DNA of 64,000 nucleotides, from contig CAJNOI010000113.1 of NCBI GenBank assembly GCA_905250115.1, positions 104,365 to 168,364 of the forward strand. Direction: 5' to 3'. Source of the DNA: Adineta steineri. Lineage: Eukaryota > Rotifera > Eurotatoria > Adinetida > Adinetidae. The notes beneath the pieces are model-generated. The model searched no databases and had not been told where the DNA came from. It saw only the letters and a program-made list of their open reading frames with translations. Of this stretch, positions 1 through 12,200 are shown in pieces. The first letter of the stretch is position 1; each line of letters begins with the position of its first letter. The position numbers were made by a program, and so were the translations under genes.

Positions 1-42
1 TTTTATTTTAACTAGACACCCAAGATAAAAAAATGTTGTCAA

Positions 43-90
43 ACATCTTGAGAGTGTGAATATTATATTCATTTCATACTCTAACTTGGT
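43..90. repeat. Degenerate hairpin repeat copy
   Basis: It begins with CATCTTGAGAGTGTG and ends with CATACTCTAACTTGG, which is roughly its reverse complement. The G-rich core of the family has decayed. Confidence 0.4.
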
Positions 91-1006
91 TTTAAAACTT
101 CATTAAATGAATTCTCTGTTCATTCAACAAAGGTATTTATATCACAATTTAAATAAAAATATTCTATTATCGTCAAAACTAATGTCATCTTCATTTAGAA
201 AAAACTTCTTCTTTTGTAACTGAAATATTGTTATATAGGCGATTAATAAATCGTATGATAAATAGAATCGTTTATTAAAATTAAAAATAATACAAAAATC
301 ATTTGTATTAATTTCAACACAAATATGTAAATATGAACATTAAACCTAATGATCATATTCAAATATCTTTAATCAAACAGAATTGAGAATCGTTTAGATA
401 TAGTTTTTTTCATATCCTGAAGAATTTGATTTTTCAGTAAAATGATGTTTTCAAAAAGAGTTCATTTGTGATAAAATGGAAGCATAGATATAAGGAATAT
501 TGACAGTGTTGATGGTGTTCGTAGTTTCCACAGTATCACATCGATTACCAAATTAGTGTTCTGCATCTTGATTAATTGTTTTTGAATTTTAAGTAGCTAA
601 AATAGATTCTTGTTTTTTTTTGAAACCGGATGGATTTTATTCTGTCTTTTTACCGTTATAAAAGAATTTAAGAAAACTAAAGTTATGATATACGACTCTT
701 ACTGGTAAACTTGTTAGTGTGTTTTTACTTCCATATTTTATTGTTTCTTTTGGGTAAAAGTTAGCATCAGTTTAAATCTGCCGCAAAATCAAATTCCCTT
801 AACACCTTTTTTTTAATAAAATTCTCTTTTTATTTATAAAGAAATGTCTGATGTAAAGAATATATATGTAAATACGAAATTCTATTCTACTTATTTATTT
901 ATTTTAAAAAAAGGAATATTTATTAGTTATATATTAAATAAAAATAAAAAATAAAAACCTATCTGCTAATTGACAATAAAAAAGATTGAAAATATTTTCC
1001 TTCAAT

Positions 1007-1056
1007 GATCTTGAGGATAGATGTGGGTGTTCTTTCCATCTCATACCCACACCCTG
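1007..1056. repeat. Hairpin repeat, telomere-like arms
   Basis: GATCTTGAGGATAGATGTGGGTG is followed after a 13-base loop by ATACCCACACCC. The arms pair as ATGTGGGTG with ACCCACAC. Confidence 0.65.
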
Positions 1057-1507
1057 CTAAACACACTAATGATTCAGATTTATTGTGCCTCACCTGTTTG
1101 TTTAAAAGATTACGACAGTTTATATTATTTTCGATACTCTTTTGACCTCATATAAAAAACGCATTGACCGAACATTATATATATAGATTTCAAGCTTTTT
1201 CTTTTTTCTAAATTTTTTATAAGCTACATGTTATACAAAAGAATGTCTATCGTTATTGTATACTTTAACAATGCAATTTATTTTAATTATTTAACTTATG
1301 ACTAGATAATGAAATGATGGAAAAAGTTTTTATTCTTTTATAGACAACTGATGATAGTTTCTTGTTTTTTCTTTTATACAATAAATTTACCGTGACATTT
1401 AGTCGTATATTCTACATTTGAGAATATAAGATCCTATGAGAGGATTAAAATACGATTGACATAACGTCCTTTATTCTTAATTCTATTCATCGATACATTC
1501 GGAGTTC

Positions 1508-2503
1508 ATGGCTGATATTGTTTATAATGATAGTTCTATTAATGATATTGAAGACAATTACACAACATCGTATTCATATCCAGAAGCATCCGTATCAGCA
1601 ACAGCTCGTTTTTGGATTCTTGTTTTTTTCGAGATTCCATCTATTTTCTGTTCTATTTTTTTACTCTATAATCTTTATTTCGATCGGACATTACGTCAAG
1701 TACTCAATAATCATGTTATTATTGTTATTCTTATTGTTGGACTCTTCTCACAAGCTACAGATATTTCTAATTATCTTACTTACCTTCGTCTTGGCTATGT
1801 CTGGCCACAAACAGTAATAAATTGTTATATTTGGTGGTTTGTAGGTGCAACTGCTTATAATCTATTGGGTATGTTAATGGCATGGACTACAATTGAGAGA
1901 CATATTATAATATTTCATCATCAATGGCTTAATACTCAGAAAAAACGTATTTGTATTCATTATATTCCATTAATAAGCATTATTTCATATGCTTGTATTT
2001 TTTATATTGTCTGTGTTTTCTTTGTATCTTGTGACAGTACACCATATTATACAGAATATTGGTGCTATGGTCCATGTTACTTAGGAATATTTGGTCTTAA
2101 TATATATGATACATTCGTAAACGGTATATTGCCATCAATTTTAATCATAATTTTCAATATTTTATTAGTTATTCGTGTTATCAGACAAAAACAACGTCTT
2201 CGTCAACAAATACAATGGTATAAATATCGAAGAATGATTATACAAGTAGTATCATGTTCACTACTATATCTTTTATTTAATATTCCTCTAATGAGTATGT
2301 ATCTTGGTCTGATATTTGGTTTACCGTATGGTGCAACTGGTGAATTTGAAATATTTATATATTTTTTTGCTTATTTTATTCCCGTCTTAATGCCATTCAT
2401 ATGTCTTGGATCATCAAAAGAAATTTGGATAAAAATGAAAAAAATGGTGAGAATTCAACATATAATAAACAAAGTTTCTCCACAAGTATTACAGCATAAT
2501 TAA
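1508..2503 (+). CDS. Rhodopsin-like GPCR, intronless
   Basis: Predicted seven-helix receptor of 331 residues in the plasma membrane; ligand unknown. Helices lie near residues 35-57, 68-90, 104-128, 150-173, 203-225, 245-270 and 283-302. Helix 3 ends in ERH (130-132) where most family members have DRY. Cys106 and Cys186 or Cys190 can form the usual helix 3 to loop 2 disulfide. Helix 6 has FNIP and helix 7 has a proline at 296. The N terminus has possible N-glycosylation sites (NDS, NYT) and no signal peptide, as is normal for the class. The first ATG is used; it follows a short AT-rich leader. The gene has no introns, unlike the receptor at 3.8-4.9 kb, which may point to retroposition. Rotifers carry many such orphan receptors, so the ligand class cannot be read from sequence. 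Confidence 0.85.
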   Translation: MADIVYNDSSINDIEDNYTTSYSYPEASVSATARFWILVFFEIPSIFCSIFLLYNLYFDRTLRQVLNNHVIIVILIVGLFSQATDISNYLTYLRLGYVWPQTVINCYIWWFVGATAYNLLGMLMAWTTIERHIIIFHHQWLNTQKKRICIHYIPLISIISYACIFYIVCVFFVSCDSTPYYTEYWCYGPCYLGIFGLNIYDTFVNGILPSILIIIFNILLVIRVIRQKQRLRQQIQWYKYRRMIIQVVSCSLLYLLFNIPLMSMYLGLIFGLPYGATGEFEIFIYFFAYFIPVLMPFICLGSSKEIWIKMKKMVRIQHIINKVSPQVLQHN

Positions 2504-3280
2504 TAAGTATGACATATTATTATTGACTTAATTCACATTCTCAATATTCATATATGTATGTTGTATTGTATAGTCGTTTTTCTTTTTACTAGAATTTTTT
2601 TATATATAAACACAATTTAAAAAAGCGAACAATAGTTTTATATAATATTTGCAAGTCTACATAATCTGACAAAACGTAATGAATGTGTGCAGGGTTTTTT
2701 CATGGGAGACGAAGTCAAGGTTTGTTATAACGACATTTTAATCTAGGTCAAAAAGTTTTTTTCATATATCATCTTTAACAGAATATATTATTAATAACTA
2801 TGTCACTTCGTATTTAACAATATGAGCAATAATAAAATATTTAAAAAAAAATTTCTTTCATTTATTATATGCTTTAGGATATATTAACATACATTTTAAT
2901 CATCATTATAATGGTTGAATGAATGACTTATGCATTCATAACTTTATTTTTAACTCTTTTCTTTTAAATTTTTTCTATTCTTTTAATGCTCTATTAATTA
3001 TGTTTCGAGCTCTTATACTTATGTTTTTCTAAATTATATCTAGTCTCTAGAAAAGACTATCCACTTGATAGAATATACCAAAGGTTAAAGTAGATTATGC
3101 TATATTTAACGAAGACGAATCCTAAGAGAACTTTTTATTTCAAATTGTTAAATAGTTTAGTAGAATAGATTTTATTTATATGAATAAAACAATCTTTGAA
3201 TTATTGATATTGAAAAGTTGATTGTGTATGTTTGTTGAATAGTATTGTTCACTCTAGTAGGTGCTATAATAGTAACTGTT
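2504..3280. other. Intergenic, nothing recognised
   Basis: AT-rich sequence between a receptor gene and a receptor fragment. No coding, RNA or repeat signal could be supported. Confidence 0.4.
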
Positions 3281-3289
3281 TAAAAGTCA

Positions 3290-3600
3290 TCTCGATTTGT
3301 TGTTGATTGAGTTCCAACACGATTATTAACAGGTTGCTTCATACGAAAGAGTGTGCATAGAATTAACATAAGTTCTTCTCTGCAAACATCGAGTACCAAT
3401 TATATATAATAAAACTGGAACTATTAGAAGTATAAGTTAATATTTCAGTGATATCGGTAATTAAGAAAAAGAGCGATGCTATTTTATAAGAAAGTGACAT
3501 TATTCCTGACAAATATATTATACTTGCTGATAAATTAAGCACAATATAAATGTTTATTTGTAGTAGAAGCATACTCAATGATGTTATCGGTATACATATG
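3290..3600 (-). pseudogene. GPCR fragment, helices 6-7 only
   Basis: Read on the minus strand, an open stretch gives a hydrophobic segment ending in IYIVLNLSASIIYLSG, then a second one with ILTYTSNSSSFIIY. Together these resemble helices 6 and 7 of the rotifer receptor type found nearby. Just after this, a different frame carries REELMLILCTLFR, a typical start of a receptor C-terminal tail, so a frameshift separates helix 7 from the tail. Nothing matching helices 1-5 lies upstream: the region up to 3771 is AT-rich and the next receptor has its own stop at 3772. This is best read as a decayed 5'-truncated copy. It could instead be the last exon of a gene with an unseen distant exon. Confidence 0.45.
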
Positions 3601-3771
3601 CTAACATAACAGTTTAATTAATAAAGTTAGAAATTATTTTATTTTGTATTAAATCAGTTGAAAAACTGTAATAGAAAAGATAAATACTACTTGTTCAATA
3701 CAATCATAATTATTTTGAGGAAAAAAAAGTCAAAAAACATTTGAATGTGTTCATTATAAAAGTCCCTGGAG

Positions 3772-4934
3772 TTATTGAAGAGTACCAGCTGTTCTTGTTT
3801 GCACTGAATTTTCTATAATAGCAGCTACAGGTATCACTCTATTTCGTTTCCATTTTGATATAACAATAGTTTTCAATTGAGGTGTCATAATAATCATTAA
3901 TATACTTAGTAGTATCATAGATAGTTCAAATGAAAACCATGTGACACGATAATTGAGAGTTAGTTCATTTCCTGTGATATAATTGATGACCAACAGAATC
4001 ATGCCCGGCGCTCCCAGAGTAAATAATATACTATTAAGAATTATAATGCGTCGAATGACAACAAAATCTCGCGCTTGTCGACGTTTGACAGCTATCGTCT
4101 GATTAGTTGATTGTTGACGAATATGTGTCGTTATATGAATATAAATAACTAATAAAGAAAAAATAGGCAGTCCATACATAAAAACTATTATCCAAACAGT
4201 GCCGAGAATATTGTGATTTGGTATAAAACACTGATATAAATCAGGTATATAAATAATATCATGACGAATAATTAGTGGACACATAATTAAACAAGCACTA
4301 ATAAGTTGAACTGGTACTGCGATAATATAAAGCCAATATATTTGAAACCATCTGTATGTTGGATATACAATACGGCAAAGTCGGTATAAAGCCTAAATTA
4401 GTGGAGATATATCATTTCTTAAAGTTAGTATAGTATTAAATATAATTCTAGCTTTCCTACATACAACTATTTCATACAAAGATTCTCAGAAACCATCTCA
4501 ATTTGGTATTACACGGTAGTCAAGTTTACAAACCAATAGTCATAATTAACTGTGTTTTTAGGATTTATAGAATAACTTCACGTATTATTTATACGTACTT
4601 GAGTAACGAATCCATAATATAAAGTATAGATAAAAATAAGATTAAGGTATCCAAAAAATATACATTGTGTTGAATCAAAATTTAGACCATAAAGATCACC
4701 TAACAATGTTTGAATATTTAGTAGAAGTAACATAGTTGAACAAAGAAAAATACAAAGATAAATATTAGCACATAAGATGAAAGTAATTCTTTCTTCTTGT
4801 TTTATTCGATTATTATGTTGATGATAAATAATAATAAAGAAGACAATAGTTGACATTATACTAGCTATTGAACCATGAATGACTGTAAGTAAAGGTAATA
4901 CAAAACCTGCTGTGAAAGTCGTCTCGTTATTCAT
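3772..4934 (-). CDS. Rhodopsin-like GPCR, two exons
   Basis: Predicted seven-helix receptor of 318 residues, ligand unknown. Exons are 4934-4599 and 4392-3772; the intron uses GTACGT and TTTAG and lies between codons. Helix 3 runs into YRLCRIVYP at the exon 2 start, in the place of the DRY motif. Exon 1 holds helices 1-3; exon 2 holds helices 4-7 and a short basic tail. Loop 2 has the sequence DLYQC, giving the usual disulfide partner for the cysteine in STQC at the helix 3 start. The N terminus NNET is a possible glycosylation site. It is transcribed toward the receptor fragment downstream, which suggests a small receptor cluster. Confidence 0.85.
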
Positions 4935-5970
4935 TGTTGAAGCAAATGAAATTTATAAACATCTTTATATTTTAGATAATTCTTCATTAGCATTATCAAA
5001 AAGGAAAATATAATCTTCTTTTAACAAATGTCCGAGATAAACAAATAGTACATCTATTTTAGTCGTATATTGATGAAAATCTTTAATGTGAAAGATTGGG
5101 TGTGACATATTTTGCTTAAATCAGATTATTTATTTTTCTCCATAAAAGATTTGTATTAATTATTTTTTATTTAATATAAGAAAATATGTAAACAGAGCAT
5201 TTCTCAAGCGAGTATCCAAAATGCATCCAGACTAGAATATGCCTGGAATATTAGGATTCTTTCTTAGACATATGAATGAAAGATTTAATATTATGTGTAA
5301 ATATTTCAAATAAATAATAAATTTAAGTCTATTTAGAAAATAAAAATTTAGTAAAGGCAAATAATTCATAAATTGTTCAACAAATTAAAAACATGTCATA
5401 TAAGTCATTAAAAACCTTTGAGCTCCAACTATTTTTTTTAGTACAAGAATCAAAATTTTTAGGAGAGATGATTAATTATGATTGTGATTCTTTTTTACAA
5501 AGAAATAACATTTCAGTATGAAAAAAAATATTAGTAATTTATTTTCATATGCTAATATCTAAAATACTCAGTCATATATAAAAATATATTGCAGTCGTGA
5601 CACATATCATATATATATCTAGCATAACAATTCTGATATTTTTAAGATGAAAGTGAGGGTGATAGAACAAAATATTATTCTGCACTTTATAAATTAACAA
5701 TGGATTACGAACTTCTGCTGTCAAAAAGTGAAAGAAAAGCTTCTTATAGGATTTGATGCAGTGAAAAGTTTTCCAAATAATTAAAAAATAACCTAGAAGC
5801 GTATTTATACCTCGGCGAAACTCAAAAGGTTTACAGTCAATATTGAGAAAATAGTTAATCAAACATCATTAATTTCATCTGTTCAATATTCAATATAATA
5901 TTTTAATCGTAAATAACACAATTAGATATACAATTATTAGAAAATATTCCACAAATAGATTTAATATAAA
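4935..5970. other. Intergenic AT-rich stretch
   Basis: No gene supported. Short open stretches on the minus strand (5572-5862 and 5890-6090) show no family resemblance and no splice context and are taken as chance. Confidence 0.4.
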
Positions 5971-5971
5971 C

Positions 5972-6044
5972 CATCTTGCGGGTGTGGGTGTGGCATAAAA
6001 ATAATAACCAGACTTAGACCTGCACTCTACACTCACACCCACAC
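5972..6044. repeat. Hairpin repeat, telomere-like arms
   Basis: CATCTTGCGGGTGTGGGTGTG pairs with CACTCACACCCACAC after a loop of about 40 bases. It lies 238 bases outside the left arm of the large inverted duplication. Confidence 0.75.
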
Positions 6045-6281
6045 TTTTTATTGTTCTTATTGTTATGTTAGATACTGTAAAACTTATCAAGAAAAAAAAA
6101 TCAACAACGAATGAATAAGTTTCAAAAAGTAATGAACAAAATAATAGATAGTTTTTCTATAAACATAAACATTGTATGATAAAGTTAAAAACATGTTCTT
6201 TGTGTGTTCTACTGTACATGTTATAGGTTTGAGTACTTCCCATAATATCGTTTTCTGTCATACAAATAGAAAAGTAATAAC

Positions 6282-7930
6282 ACGTTAAGCGTCTACGAAA
6301 TTAAAGCTGTGCATTTATCTTAATTTCACAAGCATATCACTTCAGTATAATCTTATGTCGACTTACGATCGATCGCTGAACAGCGAAAGTTGAGAATAAC
6401 AGATTGTGCTTGTCTTTTCATCAAAAGATACATTAATCTGTTTTTTGATTTATCACACATCGACGCACCTACCATCAAAGTTTTTACTACAGAACACTCA
6501 AAAATTTGTCCTTTTATTTTAATTTTACAAAAATACATCAAAAAATAAAGTTTGTTTACTCCGCATTATATGCATTCTGTTTAATGTAGTACACTTTCAG
6601 TCATTTCCCACCTTGTTCGCTTTAATAAACGGTTTGTAATGCCCATACTTGCCAGCCACTTGCGCTTGCATAATTTGGCGGATAAGTGGCACATTGACGG
6701 TACGTACAGCCGCCAGTACTCGGATTCCAATCGACTGCTGTACAACCACTAACAGACAGACAAGCACTCTGACATGCACTCACTGTTCCCACCGTAGTGT
6801 ATCCAACTCCAGCACAATTACTACCAATAGCATTATCGGATGCAATATTCGTCCAAACTTCTGCAAAACAATAAATTATTGCAATTCAATAGTAGTTAAT
6901 AAAACTCATCATCGAAACAATGATGAACTCTCCAGCGGCATCATAATTTAGATAGAAAGAAAATCTTCGAAAAACTAGTCGAACATAGTAGATTTTTAAA
7001 TAAAAATGATTGACGAAAATTTAGAATTTTTGTAAAGCCTACCGTGAATACATAGGATGAGACATTATTTTCGTCGGACTATTCTCGATCTGTCGTTGAA
7101 TTATCATACAACAATCTTATTTCTCATACTGACAATTGAACTACCATAGTTGTATTTATGAAAGTACATGATCTCTGAATGGGATAGATCGTTTATCATT
7201 CTCTTTTGAATTCTCACTTTCTATTTTTTACGATGACAAATTATTTCGATCGATATGAGAATATTATTAATACTAAAAAAATGTAGACACTAATATACTG
7301 ATGATTAAAAAGATGTTTCAGCTAAAGAACCATAGTAGTTTCTATTACCTTATACTAATATTCGGTCTTATGTGTTAGTCTAACCGTTTGAAAAGGAAGT
7401 TCTCTCATATTACCTACGCCCACTCTATCCGAACAAACACTATTGAAAACAAACTGAGACAAACAATATTCTATTTTATTTGGTCTTTGACATCCGGTGT
7501 CATAGTCCGTTTTTCAATGTCTCATGAAGCCACTCTTTCTCAAACAGACATATGATGCACACGCGATTTAACAAATTACTTACTACTAGTTGTTGTCGTT
7601 GGCGTTGTCGTCGTTGTTGTTCTAGTTGTTGTCGTTGGCGTTGTCGTCGTTGTTGTTCTAGTTGTTGTTGTGGTGGTGGTTGTTGTGGTTGTAGTTGTTG
7701 TTGTGNNNNNNNNNNGTTGTTGTGGTGGTGGTGGTGGTTGTTGTGGTTGTAGTTGTTGTTGTTGTTGTCGTACATGTTGTTGTGGTTGTAGTTGTTGTTG
7801 TAGTTGTTGTAGTTGTTGTTGATGTTGTGCTTGATGTTGTTGTTGATGATGTTGTTGATGTTGTTGTGCTGGATGTTGTTGATGATGTTGTTGACGTTGT
7901 TGTTGCTGCTGTTGTTGTCGTAGTCGGTTC
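6282..7930 (-). repeat. Left arm of large inverted duplication
   Basis: Read on the minus strand, this stretch matches about 14.25-15.90 kb on the plus strand. The match covers the end of a threonine-rich exon, a whole intron of about 720 bases, the last exon and about 340 bases of 3' flank. By eye more than nine in ten bases agree in the intron. The left arm has an extra segment of about 60 bases near 6350-6415. The outer edge is the shared AACGTTAAGCG / CGCTTAACGT at 6282-6291. The inner edge is lost in the simple threonine repeats. Confidence 0.85.
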
Positions 7931-8942
7931 TATTTTGTAGAAGCGAATTTAGAATGAGATTAACAATTGGATATGGGTCTGCTCCTAATTTCTTACTTCT
8001 TTTCTAAGTATTATATCTGCTATATATGTGAGTGCATTATAATAAAAAAGTAAATCTTTAGACGGCTTGTAGTATAATTGTACTTCCACAATCTTTACTT
8101 TAATTAGATCTCTAATATAAGAATCCCATACAATGGTATATTATATTTCAATCTGAATTCAGAGGAAAAAAAGAGGCCATATTTGAATTGAAAGTAGGGG
8201 ACTAGGAGGACTAGGAAGAGCTGTGGGAAACAACGGAGACTCATAACATTCAAAAGAATAAAACAACGTCATTGACAAATACCAGGACTTTACTAGAGAA
8301 TCAGAACTTACAAGAATTTATTACATTCTAACTTCTTCGCATAAGAAAATTTATTCTCTCTTGTACTGAATCATTTTGGCTTCGATAAAAATAATTGTTT
8401 TAACTCTGAGTATAAAGAGTAGACTTATATACACTGTCTTTTATAATAAAATAGCAACGAAGTCGTTTTGAAAGCTCCTTAGTCTCCCGTTGTACTGAAA
8501 GAGTGTTGACGGTAATAGCTGACTGTTGCTCTAAATATATTACAAAGATCAGTTTTTGTTCAAAATTCAATTTAAAATATAAAAGACCATAGCCTCATTC
8601 ATACTAACCGTGCGGAGATCGTGTTCCAGTAATAACAATCATAGTAGTAATGTCAGTATCAGTCAACATATTTGCTATTTCATTTGACATATCAGTAAAT
8701 AATTCACAATTAAAAGTAGATTGATGAAAACTGGCTGCTCTACAATACGTTTGGGCTAAACAAGCCATTTGACACTTCATAATATTCGGCGTAATGATAT
8801 TTGCGAATGGTAGACAAGCTGTATTCAAACATTGAAATTTCGAACCAGTGATTAAAGACATTAGGACTGATCGTGTATCTTCTCCAACTGAGTTTGTAAT
8901 AATCATAAACACAAGCCATAAACAAATTCCTCTTGAAGCCAT
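6622..8942 (-). CDS. Secreted PAN/apple-like protein with Thr linker
   Basis: Predicted secreted or cell-surface protein; function unknown. Exons are 8942-8609, 7929-7584 and 6860-6622. Exon 1 encodes a signal peptide (about residues 1-20) and a cysteine-rich domain of PAN/apple type with FQC, CLPFA, KCQMACLAQ and CELF. Exon 2 encodes a threonine-rich linker, probably O-glycosylated, and contains a 10-N gap. The coding total is therefore off by one base, which I put down to the placeholder gap. Exon 3 encodes a second cysteine-rich domain (CAGVGY, ACQSACL, SGCTAVDWN, GCTYRQC) ending in WALQTVY. Both introns lie after the first codon base. Exon 1 has the same length, 334 bases, as exon 1 of the gene at 17.6-20.2 kb. 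Exons 2-3 match the 3' end of the gene at 12.2-15.6 kb. Confidence 0.75.
7706..7715. other. Assembly gap (10 N)
   Basis: Ten Ns inside the threonine-codon repeat of the PAN-domain gene. True length unknown; the linker reading frame only works if the real length differs. Confidence 0.98.
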
Positions 8943-10063
8943 TACTAACTAAATTGCAAGTTGGTGAAGTGAGTTTTACTGAGCATAATAGGAGAAGAAT
9001 CTGTTGAGCGATAAACACTATTTTTTTCTTCTTTTTCTCTCTTTTTTCTCATTTCATGTCATCCATCTAATGAAAAAAACTAATCATGACTTTTACTTAA
9101 TTTTGTAAAAACACTTATTCATTTTGAAAGACGCTTTTTCCTTGTTGGTATGTTACTTAGAGACAAATATATTCACAAATAGATCATAGTTTGTTATATG
9201 GAAAATAAATAAAGACGAAAAAATATAAAATAATCGACTCAATAAAATTGCATTTGAAAGGGAATGAACAATGTTTAATCGCAAATGAAATTTTTTTATA
9301 AAAATAAAAATAATTTAATCCATTTTGTTCATATATAAATTACATATTCATTATCAGTCAACTCTCATGCCATTCTCATATAAGACAAAAAAAATTGAAC
9401 AATTCTCAAAATTCAAACTCCTTGGATATGGATTTTTCAATTGACTTTAACACGAAGTACTCTATTCTTCATTTTTTGATCGATAAAAGAATATTATTAT
9501 ATGTGATTTAATAGATAATCGTATTTTTCTTCATCAATGTAACAATGATCCAAACAGCTACGATTCATGTCTATGTATGATAATATCAGCGAAAGATAGA
9601 ATATCTTGTTTATTAGATAAATAAAAACAAACAGTTTTTGTCACTGTTCTATAGTGAGTTTAATAATTGTTTATCGTAACAACACATTCTAAACTGTTTT
9701 TCTCTCGAGAAACAACATTTATCTACTAATAATTTTCTTTTCTTTTGTTTTATTCGTTTCTATGCTGCTGTGATATATTATGTATGAAGCAGAAGACGAA
9801 GTTAGTTGAACAATCTTTTTGATTATTTTTTGAAAGAAAAGAAAGAAACAGAAAACTTATGGAAAGATCAAGCCTTGATGTAATTACAATAGAAGAAATT
9901 ATATTACTTCGCAAAAAAAATTGTGTTGAGAAAAACAATAATGATAACATACGCAAACATTCTGTAGATGGAAAACGGCATCTTGGTAATTACATTAGAA
10001 AAATACTAAAAAAGCTGATGACGACTTTATTTTCTTTCGATATTTTAATTTATTATACAAGTA
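8943..10063. other. Intergenic AT-rich stretch
   Basis: No gene could be supported with confidence. An open stretch at 9859-10170 (plus) encodes a lysine-rich peptide of about 100 residues, but its last third lies inside a repeat element and it has no recognisable family. It may be chance. Confidence 0.35.
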
Positions 10064-10725
10064 ATGCTCGTCTGGAAACTCGCTTAGCTCTTTCTCGTAG
10101 AAACAGTGTGTCTTCACTATCAATAAACTATTTAATCACACAATTTAAAAAAACACGACTTCAGATTTGAGTTCCTCGACACCTATTACTGTTCGATCAA
10201 CCCTTTAAAAAAAATCCTCTTGTATGTTTATCAGTGATGCCAGATGTCATAGCCAGAAAACCGATATTTCAATCTCAAAATCTGGAAAATTTCGGAAGGT
10301 TTTTGTGTGAAATCTGGAAAAGTTTTAACAGCTAATTTTTACCAACTAATATAAATTTCTATAAATCTTGCGCTCAATTATATCATTTGTTATTTCAAAA
10401 AAAAACACTTGTTTCAATATACCACAAGAAAATCAACAAGAAAATTCAAAACATAATAAACTAAATATATGAGAAGTATAAGGCACTGAGCCGCTGTCAA
10501 ATAAAAAAATTTTTTGCGTATAAACGAATAAATAAAACTTTATTCGATAAAAATCATCTAAAATCCGGAAAAAAACGGAACCTAGAAAAAATTCAGATAA
10601 ATTCGGAAGATCCAGAGTTTTTCTGGAAAAACCGGAAAACCTGGCAATACTGGTGCGGACACACGAGCAAGCAGGCAGACAGTTTATGTTTGCAAGACTC
10701 TTCTCTACGAGAAAGAGAATAACAA
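10064..10725. mobile_element. Unclassified repeat with CTCTTTCTCGTAG ends
   Basis: This stretch shares its ends and parts of its interior with the repeat in the exportin-5 intron at 34.08-34.37 kb. Common parts, read on the minus strand here, are ATTCTCTTTCTCGTAG, CGTGTGTCCGCA, an AAATCTGAAG block and CTACGAGAAAGAGCTAAG followed by TTACTTGTATA. The subterminal CTCTTTCTCGTAG and CTACGAGAAAGAG are inverted repeats, as in a non-autonomous DNA transposon. The copy here appears to be interrupted by the element at 10232-10652. Confidence 0.6.
10232..10652. mobile_element. Nested element, CAGTGATGCCAG ends
   Basis: It starts with CAGTGATGCCAG and ends with CTGGCAATACTG, giving imperfect terminal inverted repeats of hAT style. 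The interior is rich in repeats of a TCTGGAAAA / TTCCGGA motif in both orientations. It sits inside the larger repeat at 10064-10725. I could not find the 8-base target duplication expected of a hAT element, so its class is uncertain. Confidence 0.5.
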
Positions 10726-12200
10726 AATACTTCCAAAATATTGATTTTTGTCGGTTAACGAATAAATATTGGTGAGAGCTCTCATAATCATAACACACAA
10801 TAATTATACATCAAATGAGAAAAAAACATCGTTCAATTACAAGCTATCGAATAAGACTACCTACGTAAATTCTGTTCCTGTGAAATAATTGATCAATTAT
10901 ATTTTATTCTTATAAGATAAATCATCAATTACTCACATTTATTTTTCCTATCTAAAATAATTATAAGCAATTAGTGTTATATACATGCATACAAACAAAT
11001 ATTATTATCACATCTGCTTAATTGCTTGCTGATTATTTTTAATGAGATGAAATATAAGCAGAAAAAATGAAAACAATCGTTTATGCATCACTGAAGCGTA
11101 TAGAAAGGAAAATATAAATGCCTATGCTCTTTGCATATTCGTTTAGTTATTTGCTTTCATTGGAACTCAAAACTTGTATACTCGACTACTCTGTTTCGAA
11201 TCTGATCGTGTTTGGATATTATTTCACGGTAATTATTTCTACACTTTTTGTATTTAGTTTCTACCATTCAAACGATATCATTCACATTGAGAATTGCTGC
11301 TCTATTTAGAAGTACTATAATTATATCAATCGCTATTGAGATTTTTCTAAATCATTCAATTTATCTAATGACAGTATCTAATATATTTTAATTATAATAA
11401 AAACGAAGCAAGGTTTATAGATTTCCTACTATATCATCAACCTCTTCTATAAAGTCGTAGACAGAGCCTGCACAATATACTAAAAACATGTCATATAGTT
11501 TCACAACCGATTATTATTCTAGCTCTGCTTTGGTAGTAGGATATTATACACCACTCTGAGCTAAATTAATGCTTCGTCTGCTTGGGTATTCAGTCGAAGT
11601 CTCTTCGCGATGCAACGAAGTACCTAAATGAACTGCTGTCTTCGTTCAAGCTGATCCTCATTCTGATTACGTGTTCTGTCAGCTTTTCTACCCCTTACGA
11701 CTAGGTCCTCAACGAAATGTGTTCCCCGGTTCCATTTAGTATCAAGCCCGATTATGTATTAACTCAGATTCTGTACCCTCTGTGATTTTGTGGGTTAGGT
11801 GTAAGTGAGTTTGTGGTTAGATGATGAGATTAGGAAGAGACAGGGACACCGGCTAAATCCTTAAACTAATAACATACACTGATTGATTTTTAGAGGAATT
11901 TTTTCTTTGAACAGATTGTTTCTACATAAATAAAGCTTTCCCATTAGATGTTTAGGAATCCGATGACTCTCAACTGGGCACTGTTTCCTAGTGTTTTTTT
12001 TAATATTATGAATTGACTTGACATAGTTGAAGATCTCCATCGATTCAATCCTAAAACGGAGAATGACAGTTGTGAGCTAGGATATCGCTTAGAATCAAAA
12101 ACCTGTCAAGTCGATATCTCGAGCTTACTTCTCTTCACTACTCGAATTTCATACAGAAATTCATTTTAGATTTATCTTCATTGCAATTTGACTCGAATTT
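10726..12200. other. Intergenic; contains GC-richer block
   Basis: No gene supported. Bases about 11560-11860 are clearly less AT-rich than their surroundings. On the minus strand they hold a short open frame containing GTHFVEDLVVRGRKADRTR, with a stop soon after. This could be a remnant of a coding or mobile sequence, but no family was recognised. Confidence 0.35.

Larger units (their letters stand above)
1..1507. other. Intergenic AT-rich stretch
   Basis: No coding region could be supported here. The only structure seen is two degenerate copies of the dispersed hairpin repeat, listed separately, and A/T runs. The last 100-200 bases probably hold the promoter of the receptor gene that follows, but no convincing element stands out. 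Confidence 0.5.

Noticed and set aside
7552..7940. Plus-strand Val- or Cys-rich open frames across the N gap
   Set aside because: Shadows of the minus-strand threonine linker, crossing an assembly gap.
9859..10170. Lysine-rich open frame of about 100 residues
   Set aside because: Its end lies inside a repeat element and it has no recognised family or splice context, so it is not called as a gene.
10232..10652. A firm hAT assignment for the nested element
   Set aside because: The ends look right, but the 8-base flanks do not match, so the class was left open.
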